A stretch of 64,000 nucleotides of DNA from Rhodovulum sulfidophilum (GCA_003241785.1 QFPW01000003.1:1-64000); one strand, 5' to 3'. Positions 26,695 through 35,965 are shown, numbered from the stretch's first letter. Made by a program: numbers and translations. The notes: generated by a model not told the origin, from the sequence alone.

Positions 26695-27701
26695 ACGGCG
26701 CCCCCGGCGGCGCTCCGGACCGCGGCCCGGGCGGCGCCTCGGAGGAGGAGATCCGGGCGGAGGCCGCCGCCTGGCTCGCCCGGATGGGAGCCGCCCCGGA
26801 TCCGGCGACCCGGCGGAGCTTCGCCGCCTGGCTCGAGGCCGATCCGCGCCATGCCGACGCCTGGGGCCGGCTCAACGCGACGTGGGAGCTTACCGGGCGC
26901 GGCTCCGACGCGGCGCTGCGCGAGGACGCCGCCGCGCTGGCCGGGCTGATGGCCCGCGTCGGGGCGCGGCGCCGGCGGCGGGCGGCGCGGCGCGGCGCGG
27001 CGCTGGTCGCGCTGCTGGTCGCGCTCGGCGCGGGCGGCGGCTGGTGGACGTTCCAGAACCCCAACTTCCTGCAGGACCTGCGCGCGGACGAGGTCTCGGG
27101 CCGGGGCGAACGGCGCGGCGTCACGCTGCCCGACGGATCGACCGCGCTGCTCGACGCCGACAGCGCGATCGCCACGGACTTCGGCGACGGGCGCCGCGTG
27201 CGCCTTCTGCGCGGCGCGGCGCATTTCGACGTCCGCCACGACGCGACGCCCTTCGTGGTCGCGGCGGGCGACGGCGCGGTGACGGTGATGGGCACGGCCT
27301 TCGACGTCGCGCTCGACGGCGCGGAGGTGTCGGTCACGCTGGCGCGCGGCCGGGTCAGCGTGACCGCCGAGGGCGCGCCGGCGGTGGTGCTCGAACCGGG
27401 CGAGCGGGTCGACTACGGCCCCGACGGGATCGGCGCGCCGCGCGCGGTGGATCTCGCCGAGGCGCAGGCCTGGCAACACGGGTGGTACGCGTTCAACGAC
27501 GTTCCTCTCGCGCGGGTCGTGGCCCGCATCGAGCGCCAGCGGCCGGGCCGCGTCGTCATCCTCGGCCCGGGGCTCGCCGACCGGCGGGTGAGCGGCGCCT
27601 TCTCGCTCGACCGGCCCGACCAGGGCCTCGAGGCGCTGAGCGGCACGATGGGCGTCCCGGTCCGCCGGTTCGGCAGCGCCCTGACCGTGATCGGGCCCTG
27701 A
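26691..27701 (+). CDS. FecR-type regulator (second system)
   Basis: A 336-residue FecR protein. The start is GTG overlapping the sigma stop. It has an N-terminal DUF4880 domain (AAAWLARMGAAPDPATRRSF, AWLEADPRHADAW), a membrane helix near residues 103-120 (GAALVALLVALGAGGGWW), a FecR domain (LPDGSTALLDADSAIATDF, VTVMGTAFDVAL) and a C-terminal region (GRVVILGPGLADRRVSGAFS). It should relay the state of the receptor at 27821 to the sigma factor at 26194. Confidence 0.88.
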   Translation: MNGAPGGAPDRGPGGASEEEIRAEAAAWLARMGAAPDPATRRSFAAWLEADPRHADAWGRLNATWELTGRGSDAALREDAAALAGLMARVGARRRRRAARRGAALVALLVALGAGGGWWTFQNPNFLQDLRADEVSGRGERRGVTLPDGSTALLDADSAIATDFGDGRRVRLLRGAAHFDVRHDATPFVVAAGDGAVTVMGTAFDVALDGAEVSVTLARGRVSVTAEGAPAVVLEPGERVDYGPDGIGAPRAVDLAEAQAWQHGWYAFNDVPLARVVARIERQRPGRVVILGPGLADRRVSGAFSLDRPDQGLEALSGTMGVPVRRFGSALTVIGP

Positions 27702-27820
27702 CGGGCGGACGCGCGAAAAACTTCGCGCGCGGGTGAGCATGACGCGCCCCCTCGTCCGTTTAGCGGGTGAGAGGGAAGCCGCACGCCACCCGACCGCATC
27801 GCAGAAAACAAGGAAACAAG

Positions 27821-30253
27821 ATGGGACAGACCCCCAGGTCTTCGCTGGCGCGCGCGCTGTGGGCGACGGCCGCGCTGACGGTGGCGCTCGGCGCGCCGGC
27901 TCACCGGGCGACGGCGCAGCGGATCACCGAAGAGAGCTTCGACTTCGCGATCGCGAGCCAGCCGGTGCGCCAGACCCTGAACGAGATCGCGCTGATGACC
28001 GGGCTCGCGGTCACCTACGAGGAGACGACCGCCGCCTCCCAGCGGGCCAATCCGGTGGAGGGGCGCAAGTCGGCCGCCGAGGCGGTCTCCGAGGCCCTGG
28101 CGGGGACGGGGCTCGAATGGCGCTGGACCGGCCCGGGGACGATCACCATCGCCGCCCCGCGGCTGATCGAGGGCGCGGCCGACGGCGTCGTCCTCGACGC
28201 GATCACCGTCAGCGCCGCTCCCGCCACCACGACGGAGGACAGCGGGTCCTGGACGACGGAATGGATGCGCTCGGCCACGGGCATGCCCCTCAGCCAGAGG
28301 GAGACGCCGCAGTCGACGAGCGCGATCACCGACGCGCAGATGAAGGACCGCAACATCACCACCCTGACGGAGACGATGGACGCCGCGACCGGCGTCACGG
28401 TCCAGACCAGCGACAGCGAGCGCACCGGCTACTACGCGCGCGGCTTCCAGATCGACTCCTTCCAGCTCGACGGCGTGCCGCTCCCGAACCAGGCGACCGT
28501 CGGCTACGGCGACAGCGATCCCGACATGGTCCTCTACGACCACGTCGAGATCGTGCGGGGCGCCACCGGCCTGATGCAGGGCGCGGGCGAGCCCGGCGCC
28601 TCGGTCAACTTCATCCGCAAGCGCCCGACCGATTTCCTGCGCCGCGAGGTCTCGGCCGCGATGGCCTATCCGCTCGGGGCCCGGGTCGAGGCCGACGTCG
28701 CCGGTCCGCTCAACGAGAGCGGCACGGTGCGCGGCCGGATCCTCGGCGCGATCGACAGCCACGAGGGAACGCTCGACGGCTACAAGAAGGACAAGTACGT
28801 CGGCTACGGCGCCCTCGCCTTCGACCTCGGCGACGCGACGGTGGTCAACCTCGGCGTCAGCCACCAGGCCACGCGGACCCAGAACGTGACCTGGGGCGGC
28901 ATCCCGCCGTTCGACAGCGCCGGAAACTTCATCGACTGGCCGATCAGCTTCAACCTCGCCGCTCCCTGGACCCATGTCGACATCGACCGCACCGAAGCCT
29001 TCGCCTCGGTCGAGCACGTGTTCGACAACGGCTGGACCGGCAGCCTCACCGCGACCCGCGTCCGGACGACGGGCGATCTCGAGCTCGCCTGGATCGGCGG
29101 TCTTCCCGAGCCGGAGACCGGTCTCGGCATGACAGGCTCGGGAGCCCGGCAGGAGCGCACCGGCCAGATGACCTCGGTGGCCGGCGCGCTGAACGGCGAT
29201 TTCGAGGCGTTCGGCCGGCCGCACCAGTTCGTGGTCGGGGCGACGGGATCGCGGGCCGACAACACCTACCAGGCCTTCGGCTTCGACCCGGAGTCGATCG
29301 CCGAGATCGGAAACGTCTACGCGTACGACGGCGGCTTCCCGCGTCCGGCGTTCACCCCGGACGTGATCGTCGACATGAAGGGCGACGTGTCGGAATACGG
29401 GCTCTATGGCGCGGCGCAGATCAACGCGACCGACCGGCTCGCGCTGATCGGCGGCGTCCGCGTCAGCTGGTGGGAGGGCAGGGAGAACTGGGACGGGGTC
29501 GTGGCGGAATACAGCTACGACGCGGTCCTCACGCCCTATGCCGGCTTCACCTATGACATCGACGATGTCTACACCGCCTATGGCAGCGTCACGAGCATCT
29601 ACAAGCCGCAGCTCTACCAGGACGCCGACGGCGCCTTCCTCGATCCGCGGTTCGGCTACAACTACGAGCTCGGGGTGAAGGCCGGTTTCTTCGACGGCGC
29701 GCTCTATGCCTCGGCGGCGGTCTTCCAGACGGACCAGCGCGACGTCGCGGAATACGTCAGCTTCGATCCGGCGACGGGCCGCAGCGTCTACGCGATGATC
29801 GACGGCACGACGACCCGCGGCTTCGAGCTCGAGGCGGCGGGCGCGCTGTCGGAGCGCTGGAACGCCTCGTTCGGCTACACCTACCGCTATTCGGAGGACG
29901 CGGACGGCGAGGAGATCTATGCCGACCAGCCGCGCAGCAGCCTGAAGGCCGCGACCTCCTACCGCGTGCCGAACGTCCTCGACGATCGCCTGACGGTGGG
30001 CGGCGCGATGCGCTGGCAGAGCGGCACCGAGCAGCTCTTCGAGCTGTCCGACACCCTCGAGCGGACCCTCCGCCAGAAGGCCTACGCGGTCTTCGATCTC
30101 AACGCGACCTACGACGTCACCGAGCAGTCGATGCTCGTGCTTTCGGTCAACAACGTGCTCGACGAAAAGTACTATCGCAGCATGGGCTTCTACAACACGG
30201 TCGTCCATGGCGACGGCGTCGCCGCGGAGCTGATGCTGCGCGCCCGCTTCTGA
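27821..30253 (+). CDS. TonB-dependent siderophore receptor with STN domain
   Basis: An 810-residue outer-membrane receptor of the FhuE/FpvA/FoxA type. A signal peptide (ALWATAALTVALGAPAHRATA) is followed by an STN domain (FDFAIASQPVRQTLNEIALM to about residue 110). The plug contains TGYYARGFQIDSFQLDGVPL and VEIVRGATGLMQGAGEPGAS, close to the classic siderophore-receptor RGF and GAGEPGG motifs. The barrel ends with LMLRARF. ATG at 27821 follows AAGGAAAC. It is third in the second sigma-FecR-receptor set and probably imports a ferric hydroxamate or pyoverdine-like siderophore made by others, as no synthesis genes are near. Confidence 0.92.
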   Translation: MGQTPRSSLARALWATAALTVALGAPAHRATAQRITEESFDFAIASQPVRQTLNEIALMTGLAVTYEETTAASQRANPVEGRKSAAEAVSEALAGTGLEWRWTGPGTITIAAPRLIEGAADGVVLDAITVSAAPATTTEDSGSWTTEWMRSATGMPLSQRETPQSTSAITDAQMKDRNITTLTETMDAATGVTVQTSDSERTGYYARGFQIDSFQLDGVPLPNQATVGYGDSDPDMVLYDHVEIVRGATGLMQGAGEPGASVNFIRKRPTDFLRREVSAAMAYPLGARVEADVAGPLNESGTVRGRILGAIDSHEGTLDGYKKDKYVGYGALAFDLGDATVVNLGVSHQATRTQNVTWGGIPPFDSAGNFIDWPISFNLAAPWTHVDIDRTEAFASVEHVFDNGWTGSLTATRVRTTGDLELAWIGGLPEPETGLGMTGSGARQERTGQMTSVAGALNGDFEAFGRPHQFVVGATGSRADNTYQAFGFDPESIAEIGNVYAYDGGFPRPAFTPDVIVDMKGDVSEYGLYGAAQINATDRLALIGGVRVSWWEGRENWDGVVAEYSYDAVLTPYAGFTYDIDDVYTAYGSVTSIYKPQLYQDADGAFLDPRFGYNYELGVKAGFFDGALYASAAVFQTDQRDVAEYVSFDPATGRSVYAMIDGTTTRGFELEAAGALSERWNASFGYTYRYSEDADGEEIYADQPRSSLKAATSYRVPNVLDDRLTVGGAMRWQSGTEQLFELSDTLERTLRQKAYAVFDLNATYDVTEQSMLVLSVNNVLDEKYYRSMGFYNTVVHGDGVAAELMLRARF

Positions 30254-30260
30254 CGCCGAG

Positions 30261-30295
30261 CCGCCCGTCGCCCCGAAAGGCGGGGCGACGGGCGG
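30261..30295. terminator. Long GC hairpin after the siderophore receptor
   Basis: Perfect 15-bp arms CCGCCCGTCGCCCCG and CGGGGCGACGGGCGG flank a 5-base loop. It sits 8 bp after the receptor stop, between convergent genes. A second, bulged hairpin follows at 30309-30338 and may serve the opposite strand. No T-run, so the mechanism may be stem-driven. Confidence 0.65.
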
Positions 30296-30364
30296 CGCGG
30301 GGTCTCCGGCGCGGGATCCCGGTCGTCCGGGTCCCGCGCGCCGCCGAGCGGCGCTTCCGGGCCG

Positions 30365-31636
30365 TCAGAAGCGGAAATCGATTTCGAACTGGGCGTAGAC
30401 CGCGTCGTCGGCGGAGTCGCCGGAGCTGCTCCGGAAGGCGTCGCCGGGCTTGAAATAGCCGAGGATGAACTTCGTCTCCCAGGTGTCGTTGGGCTCGTAG
30501 CCGACGACGAGGTCGATCTCCTGGCCGAGGTCGGTGCTCGTCCCGTTCGGGTCGGCGTCGATCGCCGCGTCGCGCAGGAAGTCGGCCGCCTCGACCTGCC
30601 AGTAGCGGTTGTAGACGAGATCGACCGAAAGCCCCTCGGCGGGGCTCGCGCCGATCGCCGCCGTCAGGATCGACATGTTGCTCAGTTCCGGATCGAAGGT
30701 CTCGCCGTAGTAGCGGAACTTGGCGCTCTCGCCGAACCGGCCCTCGTTCGACTGCATCCCGGTCTGGCGGAAGTTCCGGTTCCGGCCGTCGTCCGGATCG
30801 TCGTCGCCGCTCGCCCAGGCATAGCCGAGGGTCACGCGGGGGGCGGCGGGCGCGTCCTCGAACGTGTAGGTGAGCCCGCCCGTCGCCGCGTGGCCGCTCA
30901 GCGGCTCCTCCCCGTCCGTGCCGCGCACGGCGGCGAGGTCGAGCCAGTGCGTCAGGCCGTCGGTCAGCGGGCCGTGGCTGCGCAGGCCGAAGTAGAACGG
31001 CCGCCCCTCCTCGCCCTCGTCCGAGCGGTCGTCGCGATAGATGCCGTAGCCGAGCAGCCAGAGGTCCTCGGACAGCTCGTATTCCGCGATCGCGACGAAA
31101 TTGTTGATCTGGTCGCCGGTCGTGTCCTCGTCGAGCAGATCGCGCCGCACGAGGCTCGCGCGGCTCACCGAGACGTCGATCACGAGATCCCCCGGCTCAT
31201 GGACGAAGCGCGCGCCGTCGAGGTTCTCGTCGATCAGCCATTCGCGCCAGTCGCGGTAGAGGAACCGCCCGAACACCAGCTCGGAATCCTCGCTCGGCAG
31301 GTCGGAGAAGGAGAGATAGGCCTGGTTGACCTGGAGCTTCTCCGCGACGTCCTCCTCCTCGCCCTCGGTATCCTCGAAGGTGACGCCGGCCTCGATCTCG
31401 AGATAGGCGCGCAGCCATTCGGTCGGGCGGTAGTCGACGTCGGCGCGCAAGGTCATCTCATGCGCGTTCATGTCCTCCGGATCGTCGGCGTCGAGATCGA
31501 AGTCGCGCTCGTATTCGCTCTTCCATCCGAGGACGAAATCGACGGCGAGATCGTCGCGCTCCAGCGCGGCGGCCGAAGGGACCGCCATCGGCGAGATCAG
31601 GAGCGTGGCGAGGGTTCCAGAGGCGAGTCGCAGCAT
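30365..31636 (-). CDS. Alginate-export (AlgE)-like outer-membrane beta-barrel protein
   Basis: A 423-residue porin-like protein. A signal peptide (ASGTLATLLISPMAVPSAAA) precedes alternating amphipathic strands with aromatic girdles, such as WLRAYLEIEAGVTFED, ELVFGRFLYRDWREWLIDE and VTLGYAWASGDDD, and a C-terminal Phe (FEIDFRF). This resembles the alginate_exp family of outer-membrane channels. The protein is very acidic, with many Asp/Glu in loops, like the subtilase encoded next to it. It may pass an anionic polysaccharide, perhaps the product of the glycosyltransferase operon at 34730. That link is inferred from proximity only. Confidence 0.75.
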   Translation of the reverse strand: MLRLASGTLATLLISPMAVPSAAALERDDLAVDFVLGWKSEYERDFDLDADDPEDMNAHEMTLRADVDYRPTEWLRAYLEIEAGVTFEDTEGEEEDVAEKLQVNQAYLSFSDLPSEDSELVFGRFLYRDWREWLIDENLDGARFVHEPGDLVIDVSVSRASLVRRDLLDEDTTGDQINNFVAIAEYELSEDLWLLGYGIYRDDRSDEGEEGRPFYFGLRSHGPLTDGLTHWLDLAAVRGTDGEEPLSGHAATGGLTYTFEDAPAAPRVTLGYAWASGDDDPDDGRNRNFRQTGMQSNEGRFGESAKFRYYGETFDPELSNMSILTAAIGASPAEGLSVDLVYNRYWQVEAADFLRDAAIDADPNGTSTDLGQEIDLVVGYEPNDTWETKFILGYFKPGDAFRSSSGDSADDAVYAQFEIDFRF

Positions 31637-31715
31637 GTCCAGGGTCGGTCCTCAACGGTACGGGGTTCGGATTGGCCCGGACGCGACCGCGCGCGGCGGT
31701 TCGGGTCCGGGCGGT

Positions 31716-33005
31716 TCATCGGCATGCCCGGGCCTGCATCAGCCCGAAGCCGAAGACGTCGTCGCGGCCGGGCGCGCCGAGGTCGATCGCGGCGCGTGAC
31801 AGCCAGTCGCGCGCCGAGGCGCCGTCGCTGACCGCGCCGGATCGAACGGCGGCCGCCAGCTCGACGGTGACGAAGGGCGCGGCGAAGCTCGTGCCGGTCC
31901 AGGCCGCGCCCTCGGGCGCCGCGAGATCCGCGCCCCAGACGCCGACGCCGGGCGCCGCGATATCGACGAACTCGCCGGTCGAGGCCTCGGGATAGATCCT
32001 GCCGTGGCGGTCCGCCGCGGTGACGGCGATCACCTCGGGATAGGCCGCGGGATAGCGCGGCCCGCCGGTCGGCCCGCCGTTCCCGGCGGCGGCGACGAAG
32101 ATCATGCCCTTCGCCGCGCCCCGCGCGATGGCGTCGGCCAGCAGCGCGTTCGGCGGACCGGCGATCGAGAGATTGACGACCTTCACCTCGTTCTCGATCA
32201 TCCAGTCGACCGCCGCGACGAGATCGATCGCATCGGCGACGAATTCGGCCGCCGGATCGCCGAACACGGCGGCGGAATAGATCTCGGCCTCGGCGATCAG
32301 CGGCGCGCCACCCGGCGCGCGGCCGGCGATGATGCTGCCCACGGCGGTTCCATGCGGCGCCGGGCGCACCTCCGCCGCGAAATCCTCGCGCTCGAACCGG
32401 GTCCCTGCGAAGGCCGGATGATCGGCGATCGCGGTGTCGATCACCCCGATCCGGCCGCCGATCAGGCAGCTCGCCCGGTCGGGCATCCCGGCGAAGCTTC
32501 GCCCGGAGTCGATCGCCCCCGGCGCGTAGATGTGCGAGAGGTCGAACAGCCCGTCCGGCACGGCCCGCGTCGCCGCCTCGAGCGCGGCCGCGGGATCGAG
32601 CCCGGGCGGCGGCGTAAGGCGGGCGACGATGCCCGAGCCGGACTGCCGGCTCCGGATGACGCTGAAGCCGCCCTGCTCGAGCGCGCTCAGATCCGCCGGC
32701 CGCAGCCGCGCAGCGGAGATCTCGCTCCGGCGGAAATCCTCGTCGTCATCATCGTCATCATCGTCATCGTCGTCATCATCATCCTCGTCCTCGTCCTCGT
32801 CGTCTTCATCCTCTTCGTCCTCGTCTTCATCGTCGTCCTCGTCGTCCTCCTCCTCATCGTCGTCCTCGTCGTCGTCGGCCTGCGCCGCCCCGACGAGCCA
32901 GGACTCCCGCGGCGCGGACCAGGGCTCGTCCTCGAGGAAGGCGAGCAGGGCGAGCGCGGGCAGCGTCAGCAGGAGCGCGGCGCGCTCGGGGGGGATGGAT
33001 CGCAT
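31716..33005 (-). CDS. S8 (subtilisin) family serine peptidase with poly-Asp/Glu N-terminal segment
   Basis: A 429-residue exported subtilase. A short hydrophobic segment (residues 10-24) is followed by 47 consecutive Asp/Glu residues (44-90), then about 90 residues of inhibitor-like linker and the catalytic domain. The triad is Asp190 (GVIDTAI), His218 (PHGTAVGS) and Ser373 (GTSFAAPF), with oxyanion Asn309 (AAGNGGP). The acidic run could bind calcium or keep a prodomain extended. It is divergent from an ECF sigma/anti-sigma pair, a frequent pairing in alphaproteobacteria, so it may process a signalling or envelope protein in that circuit. Confidence 0.88.
   Translation of the reverse strand: MRSIPPERAALLLTLPALALLAFLEDEPWSAPRESWLVGAAQADDDEDDDEEEDDEDDDEDEDEEDEDDEDEDEDDDDDDDDDDDDDDEDFRRSEISAARLRPADLSALEQGGFSVIRSRQSGSGIVARLTPPPGLDPAAALEAATRAVPDGLFDLSHIYAPGAIDSGRSFAGMPDRASCLIGGRIGVIDTAIADHPAFAGTRFEREDFAAEVRPAPHGTAVGSIIAGRAPGGAPLIAEAEIYSAAVFGDPAAEFVADAIDLVAAVDWMIENEVKVVNLSIAGPPNALLADAIARGAAKGMIFVAAAGNGGPTGGPRYPAAYPEVIAVTAADRHGRIYPEASTGEFVDIAAPGVGVWGADLAAPEGAAWTGTSFAAPFVTVELAAAVRSGAVSDGASARDWLSRAAIDLGAPGRDDVFGFGLMQARACR
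32736..32876. repeat. GAC/GAT/GAG trinucleotide repeat coding for an acidic run
   Basis: About 141 bp of imperfect triplet repeat (read as cgt/cat/cct on the plus strand) encode 47 Asp/Glu residues of the subtilase. Repeats like this can gain or lose triplets by slippage without shifting frame, so length may vary among strains. Confidence 0.9.
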
Positions 33006-33136
33006 GAGGGATTGGCTCCGGTTACGTTGACAACGCGAGGGTGGCGGGTTTCTTCCGTCCCCGCCGAAAAATCCGCCGCATGGGATGAAAACCGCCGCCG
33101 ACGCGTAGTCCTGTCGTCTACGGAAATGGAAGTGTG

Positions 33137-33640
33137 ATGAGTCCGGAATTCGCGAACGACCTGGTCCGCCTTGTCCCCCGGCTGCGCCGCTTCGCGCTCG
33201 GCCTGTGCGGGAACGCCCATGACGCGGACGATCTCGTCCAGGCCGCCTGCGAGCGGGCGCTGAAGAACGAGGCGGCTTTCTGCCGCGGCAGCCGGATGGA
33301 CAGCTGGATGTATCGGATCATCCAGAACCTGTGGCTCGACACGCGCCGGCGCTCGAAGGTCCGCGGCACCGCCGTGGATCCGCTGGAGGCCGGGCTCGAC
33401 GACGAGGGACGCGGGGCGCGCACGGCCGAGGACAAGATGCTGCTATCCTACGTTCTCGAGCAGATGGACCGGCTGCCCGAGGCGCAGCGGGTCGTGCTGA
33501 CCCTCGTCGCGGTGGAGGGATTGAGCTACCGCGAGGTCGCGGAGATCCTGGAGATCCCGATGGGAACGGTGACGAGCCGGCTGGTCCGGGCCCGCGAGGC
33601 CCTGGCGACGAGCCTGAGCCCGCGGGCGGCGGCGCAGTGA
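33137..33640 (+). CDS. ECF sigma factor, RpoE-like
   Basis: A 167-residue ECF sigma factor. Region 2 contains ALGLCGNAHDADDLVQAACE and MDSWMYRIIQNLWLDTRRR. Region 4 contains QRVVLTLVAVEGLSYREVAE and MGTVTSRLVRAREAL. This is the group common in alphaproteobacteria with an adjacent transmembrane anti-sigma factor. ATG at 33137 directly follows an in-frame GTG at 33134. Its stop overlaps the anti-sigma start (TGATG). The upstream gap shared with the subtilase contains GATGAAAACCGCC, which may be part of an autoregulated promoter. Confidence 0.92.
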   Translation: MSPEFANDLVRLVPRLRRFALGLCGNAHDADDLVQAACERALKNEAAFCRGSRMDSWMYRIIQNLWLDTRRRSKVRGTAVDPLEAGLDDEGRGARTAEDKMLLSYVLEQMDRLPEAQRVVLTLVAVEGLSYREVAEILEIPMGTVTSRLVRAREALATSLSPRAAAQ

Positions 33641-34491
33641 TGGGGGAGGAAGAGATGCGGAAGGGCGCGCGGATGGATCCCGCGATCCTCAGTGCTTTCG
33701 CCGACGGGCAGCTCGAACCCGAGGAGGCGGCGCGGGTCGTCATGCACCTCGCCGACTGCCCGGAGGATCAGCGCGTCGTCGACGGGATCATGTCGATGAA
33801 CCACATGCTCTCGCGCGCCTGCGCGGGGCCGCTCGACGAGGCGGTGCCCCCGGCGATCCTGGCCACGATCCGGGGACCGGGGACGGCGGAGGCGACGCCG
33901 GCGGGCGGCGCTTCGGGCGGCGCGGCGTCCGCGGCCCGGCCCGAGACGGGCGGCGGGGCGCCCCCGCGACGCGCGCGGGGGCGCCCGACCCGCGCGCGGG
34001 CCGGAGGCGCCCGGTGGCCGCGTCTCGGCCTGCCCGGCGCGCTGCTCGGCGGCGCGCTGGCGGCCTCGATCGCCGCCGCGGTCGTGTTCTTCCCGCGCCA
34101 GGACGCGCCCCTGCTCGCGCTCGGCGATGTTCCGGCGGGCAGCCCGGTCGCCGCCGCGCTGGACCACCTCGCCTCCGGCGAGACCCGGCGGGTCGGCCGG
34201 GGCGCGGAGCTCGACGTCCTGGCGAGCTTCGCCGTCGCGGACGGCTACTGCCGCGAGATGCTGCTCCGTTCCGGCGAGGCGCGGAACGCGGTCGGCCTCG
34301 CCTGCGGCCGGGGCGACGGCTGGCGGATCACCGCCTGGCATGAGCTGCCGGAGGCCGCCGCGACCTCCGGCTATGTGCCGGCCGGCGGGGCCGGCGGAGA
34401 TCCGCTCGGCGCCGAGCTCGACGCGCTCGGCGCGACCTTCGCCCTCGGCGCCGACGAAGAGCGCGCCGCGCGCGAGGCCGGCTGGCACTAG
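33640..34491 (+). CDS. Transmembrane anti-sigma factor
   Basis: A 283-residue membrane protein coupled to the sigma gene. The N-terminal cytoplasmic region (ILSAFADGQLEPEEAARVVM, then HLADC) resembles anti-sigma domains, but the HxxxCxxC zinc motif is incomplete: one Cys only. An Arg/Ala/Gly-rich linker leads to a membrane helix (LLGGALAASIAAAVVFF) at about residues 132-148. The periplasmic domain of about 130 residues carries Cys in YCREMLL and GLACGRGDGW, which could form a disulfide. It should hold the sigma factor inactive until an envelope signal arrives. Confidence 0.82.
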   Translation: MGEEEMRKGARMDPAILSAFADGQLEPEEAARVVMHLADCPEDQRVVDGIMSMNHMLSRACAGPLDEAVPPAILATIRGPGTAEATPAGGASGGAASAARPETGGGAPPRRARGRPTRARAGGARWPRLGLPGALLGGALAASIAAAVVFFPRQDAPLLALGDVPAGSPVAAALDHLASGETRRVGRGAELDVLASFAVADGYCREMLLRSGEARNAVGLACGRGDGWRITAWHELPEAAATSGYVPAGGAGGDPLGAELDALGATFALGADEERAAREAGWH

Positions 34492-34527
34492 CCCGGCCTT
34501 CGCCGCGCCGCCGCGACATGTCCGCGA

Positions 34528-34556
34528 CGCCCCGCTCCCCCCGAGCGGGGCGTTTT
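34528..34556 (+). terminator. Rho-independent terminator after the anti-sigma gene
   Basis: The arms CGCCCCGCTC and GAGCGGGGCG (10 bp, perfect) enclose CCCCC and are followed by TTTT. It lies 37 bp after the anti-sigma stop and separates the sigma operon from the glycosyltransferase operon. Confidence 0.85.
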
Positions 34557-34729
34557 CGCGCGCGCTCCGATGAAAGCGCGATATCCGACTGGAATCATGA
34601 GGAAAAGACATAAAATCGGCATGAAACCGCCGATGCCCGACGCCCGCCCTCGCGGGCGAGGGATGAATTCCGCGGCCGCGTCGTTGTCACAAAACAGAGA
34701 CACGGATGTCATCGAAAAGAGTTGGAGCG

Positions 34730-35965
34730 ATGCGGGACTTCATCCACCACGACCGGCCCGAACGCGCGTTCCGGGAGGCGCGCCCGTTCCGCGAGCCCGA
34801 CGCGCCGGCCCGGATCGCGCTTTATTCCCACGACACGCTGGGCTTCGGCCACTGGCGGCGCAACCTCCTGCTCGCGGCGGCGCTCCGGCGGCTCGATCCG
34901 GCGCCCGAGGTGCTCCTGATCGCGGGCATGCGCGAGGCGGGGGCGTTCGACCTGCCCGATGGGGTCGATACCGTCACCCTGCCCGCCTATGGCAAGGACG
35001 CCTCCGGCGCCTATCGCGCGCGAAGCCTCGGCCTCGCCCTGCCGGAGCTCGCGGCGCTCCGCGCGACGACGATCCGCGCCGCGCTCGAAAGCTACGATCC
35101 CGACATCCTGATCGTCGACAACGTGCCCCGCGGCGCGCAGGGCGAGCTCGACCCCGCGCTCGCCGCGCTCCGCGCCCGCGGCCGGGCCCGGATCGTGCTC
35201 GGCCTGCGCGACGTGATCGACTCGGCCGAGGTGGTGCGCGGCCAGTGGCTGCGGGCGCGGAACTTCCCGGCGCTGCGGCGCTGGTTCGACGAGGTCTGGA
35301 TCTACGGCGATCCGAACTTCTACGATCTCGTCTCCGAATACGGCTTCGGCCCCGAGTTCGCCGCGCGCGCCCGGTTCATGGGCTATCTCGACCAGCGCGA
35401 ACGGCTGCCCGACCTGCGCGTGCCCGGCGAGGCGCCCTATGTGCTCTGCGCGGTCGGCGGCGGGCGCGACGGCGCGCGGCTCTGCTCGGCCTTCGCCGAG
35501 GCGCGGCTGCCCGCGGGCCATCGCGGCATCCTGATCGCCGGAAGCCAGATGCCCGCCCCCGACCGCGCCGCGCTCCGCGCCCGGATCGCCGCGCGCGACG
35601 ACATGGAGATGCTCGATTTCGTCTCCGAGCCGTTGCGGCTCGTCGCCGGCGCGGCGCGGATGGTCGCCATGGGCGGCTACAACACGGTGACCGAGGTCCT
35701 GTCCTTCGGGGTCCCGGCGCTGATCCTGCCCCGGACGCGGCCCCGCCGCGAGCAGATCCTCCGGGCCGAGCGGCTGGCCGCCGCCGGTCTCGTCGGAATG
35801 ATCGAGCCGGACGACCTCACGGCGGACCGGCTCTCGGACTGGCTGCATGGCCCGCCGCCGCGCGTCGATCGCGCCCGCGATCTCCTCGACATGGCCGGCC
35901 TCGGCGCGGTGCGCGCCCGGGTCGCCGACCTCCTCAGCCCCGCACGGAAGCGAGCATGCGCATGA
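34730..35965 (+). CDS. Glycosyltransferase, MurG-like GT-B fold
   Basis: A 411-residue cytoplasmic glycosyltransferase. RIALYSHDTLGFGHWRRN near residue 30 is the GT-B nucleotide-loop motif (GxGH-like) of MurG/GT28-type enzymes. The C-terminal donor domain has MVAMGGYNTVTEVLSFGVPA, the MurG-type glycine/serine loop that binds UDP-sugar. ATG at 34730 is preferred over ATG 34706 because TTGGAG precedes it. It is the first gene of a five-gene overlapping operon with two more glycosyltransferases, an ABC exporter and a kinase-like protein. Sugar donor and acceptor unknown. Confidence 0.85.
   Translation: MRDFIHHDRPERAFREARPFREPDAPARIALYSHDTLGFGHWRRNLLLAAALRRLDPAPEVLLIAGMREAGAFDLPDGVDTVTLPAYGKDASGAYRARSLGLALPELAALRATTIRAALESYDPDILIVDNVPRGAQGELDPALAALRARGRARIVLGLRDVIDSAEVVRGQWLRARNFPALRRWFDEVWIYGDPNFYDLVSEYGFGPEFAARARFMGYLDQRERLPDLRVPGEAPYVLCAVGGGRDGARLCSAFAEARLPAGHRGILIAGSQMPAPDRAALRARIAARDDMEMLDFVSEPLRLVAGAARMVAMGGYNTVTEVLSFGVPALILPRTRPRREQILRAERLAAAGLVGMIEPDDLTADRLSDWLHGPPPRVDRARDLLDMAGLGAVRARVADLLSPARKRACA

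Noticed and set aside
27413..30208. 931-codon frame opposite the siderophore receptor
   Set aside because: The translation is rich in Arg, Asp, Val and His with no domain. The plus-strand receptor has full family motifs.
32736..32876. Triplet repeat considered as a CRISPR or VNTR array
   Set aside because: There are no spacers and the unit is a codon-level triplet in frame within a gene.
32530..33030. Poly-Ser protein on the plus strand
   Set aside because: It is the complement of the GAC/GAT/GAG triplet run in the subtilase gene read in another frame.
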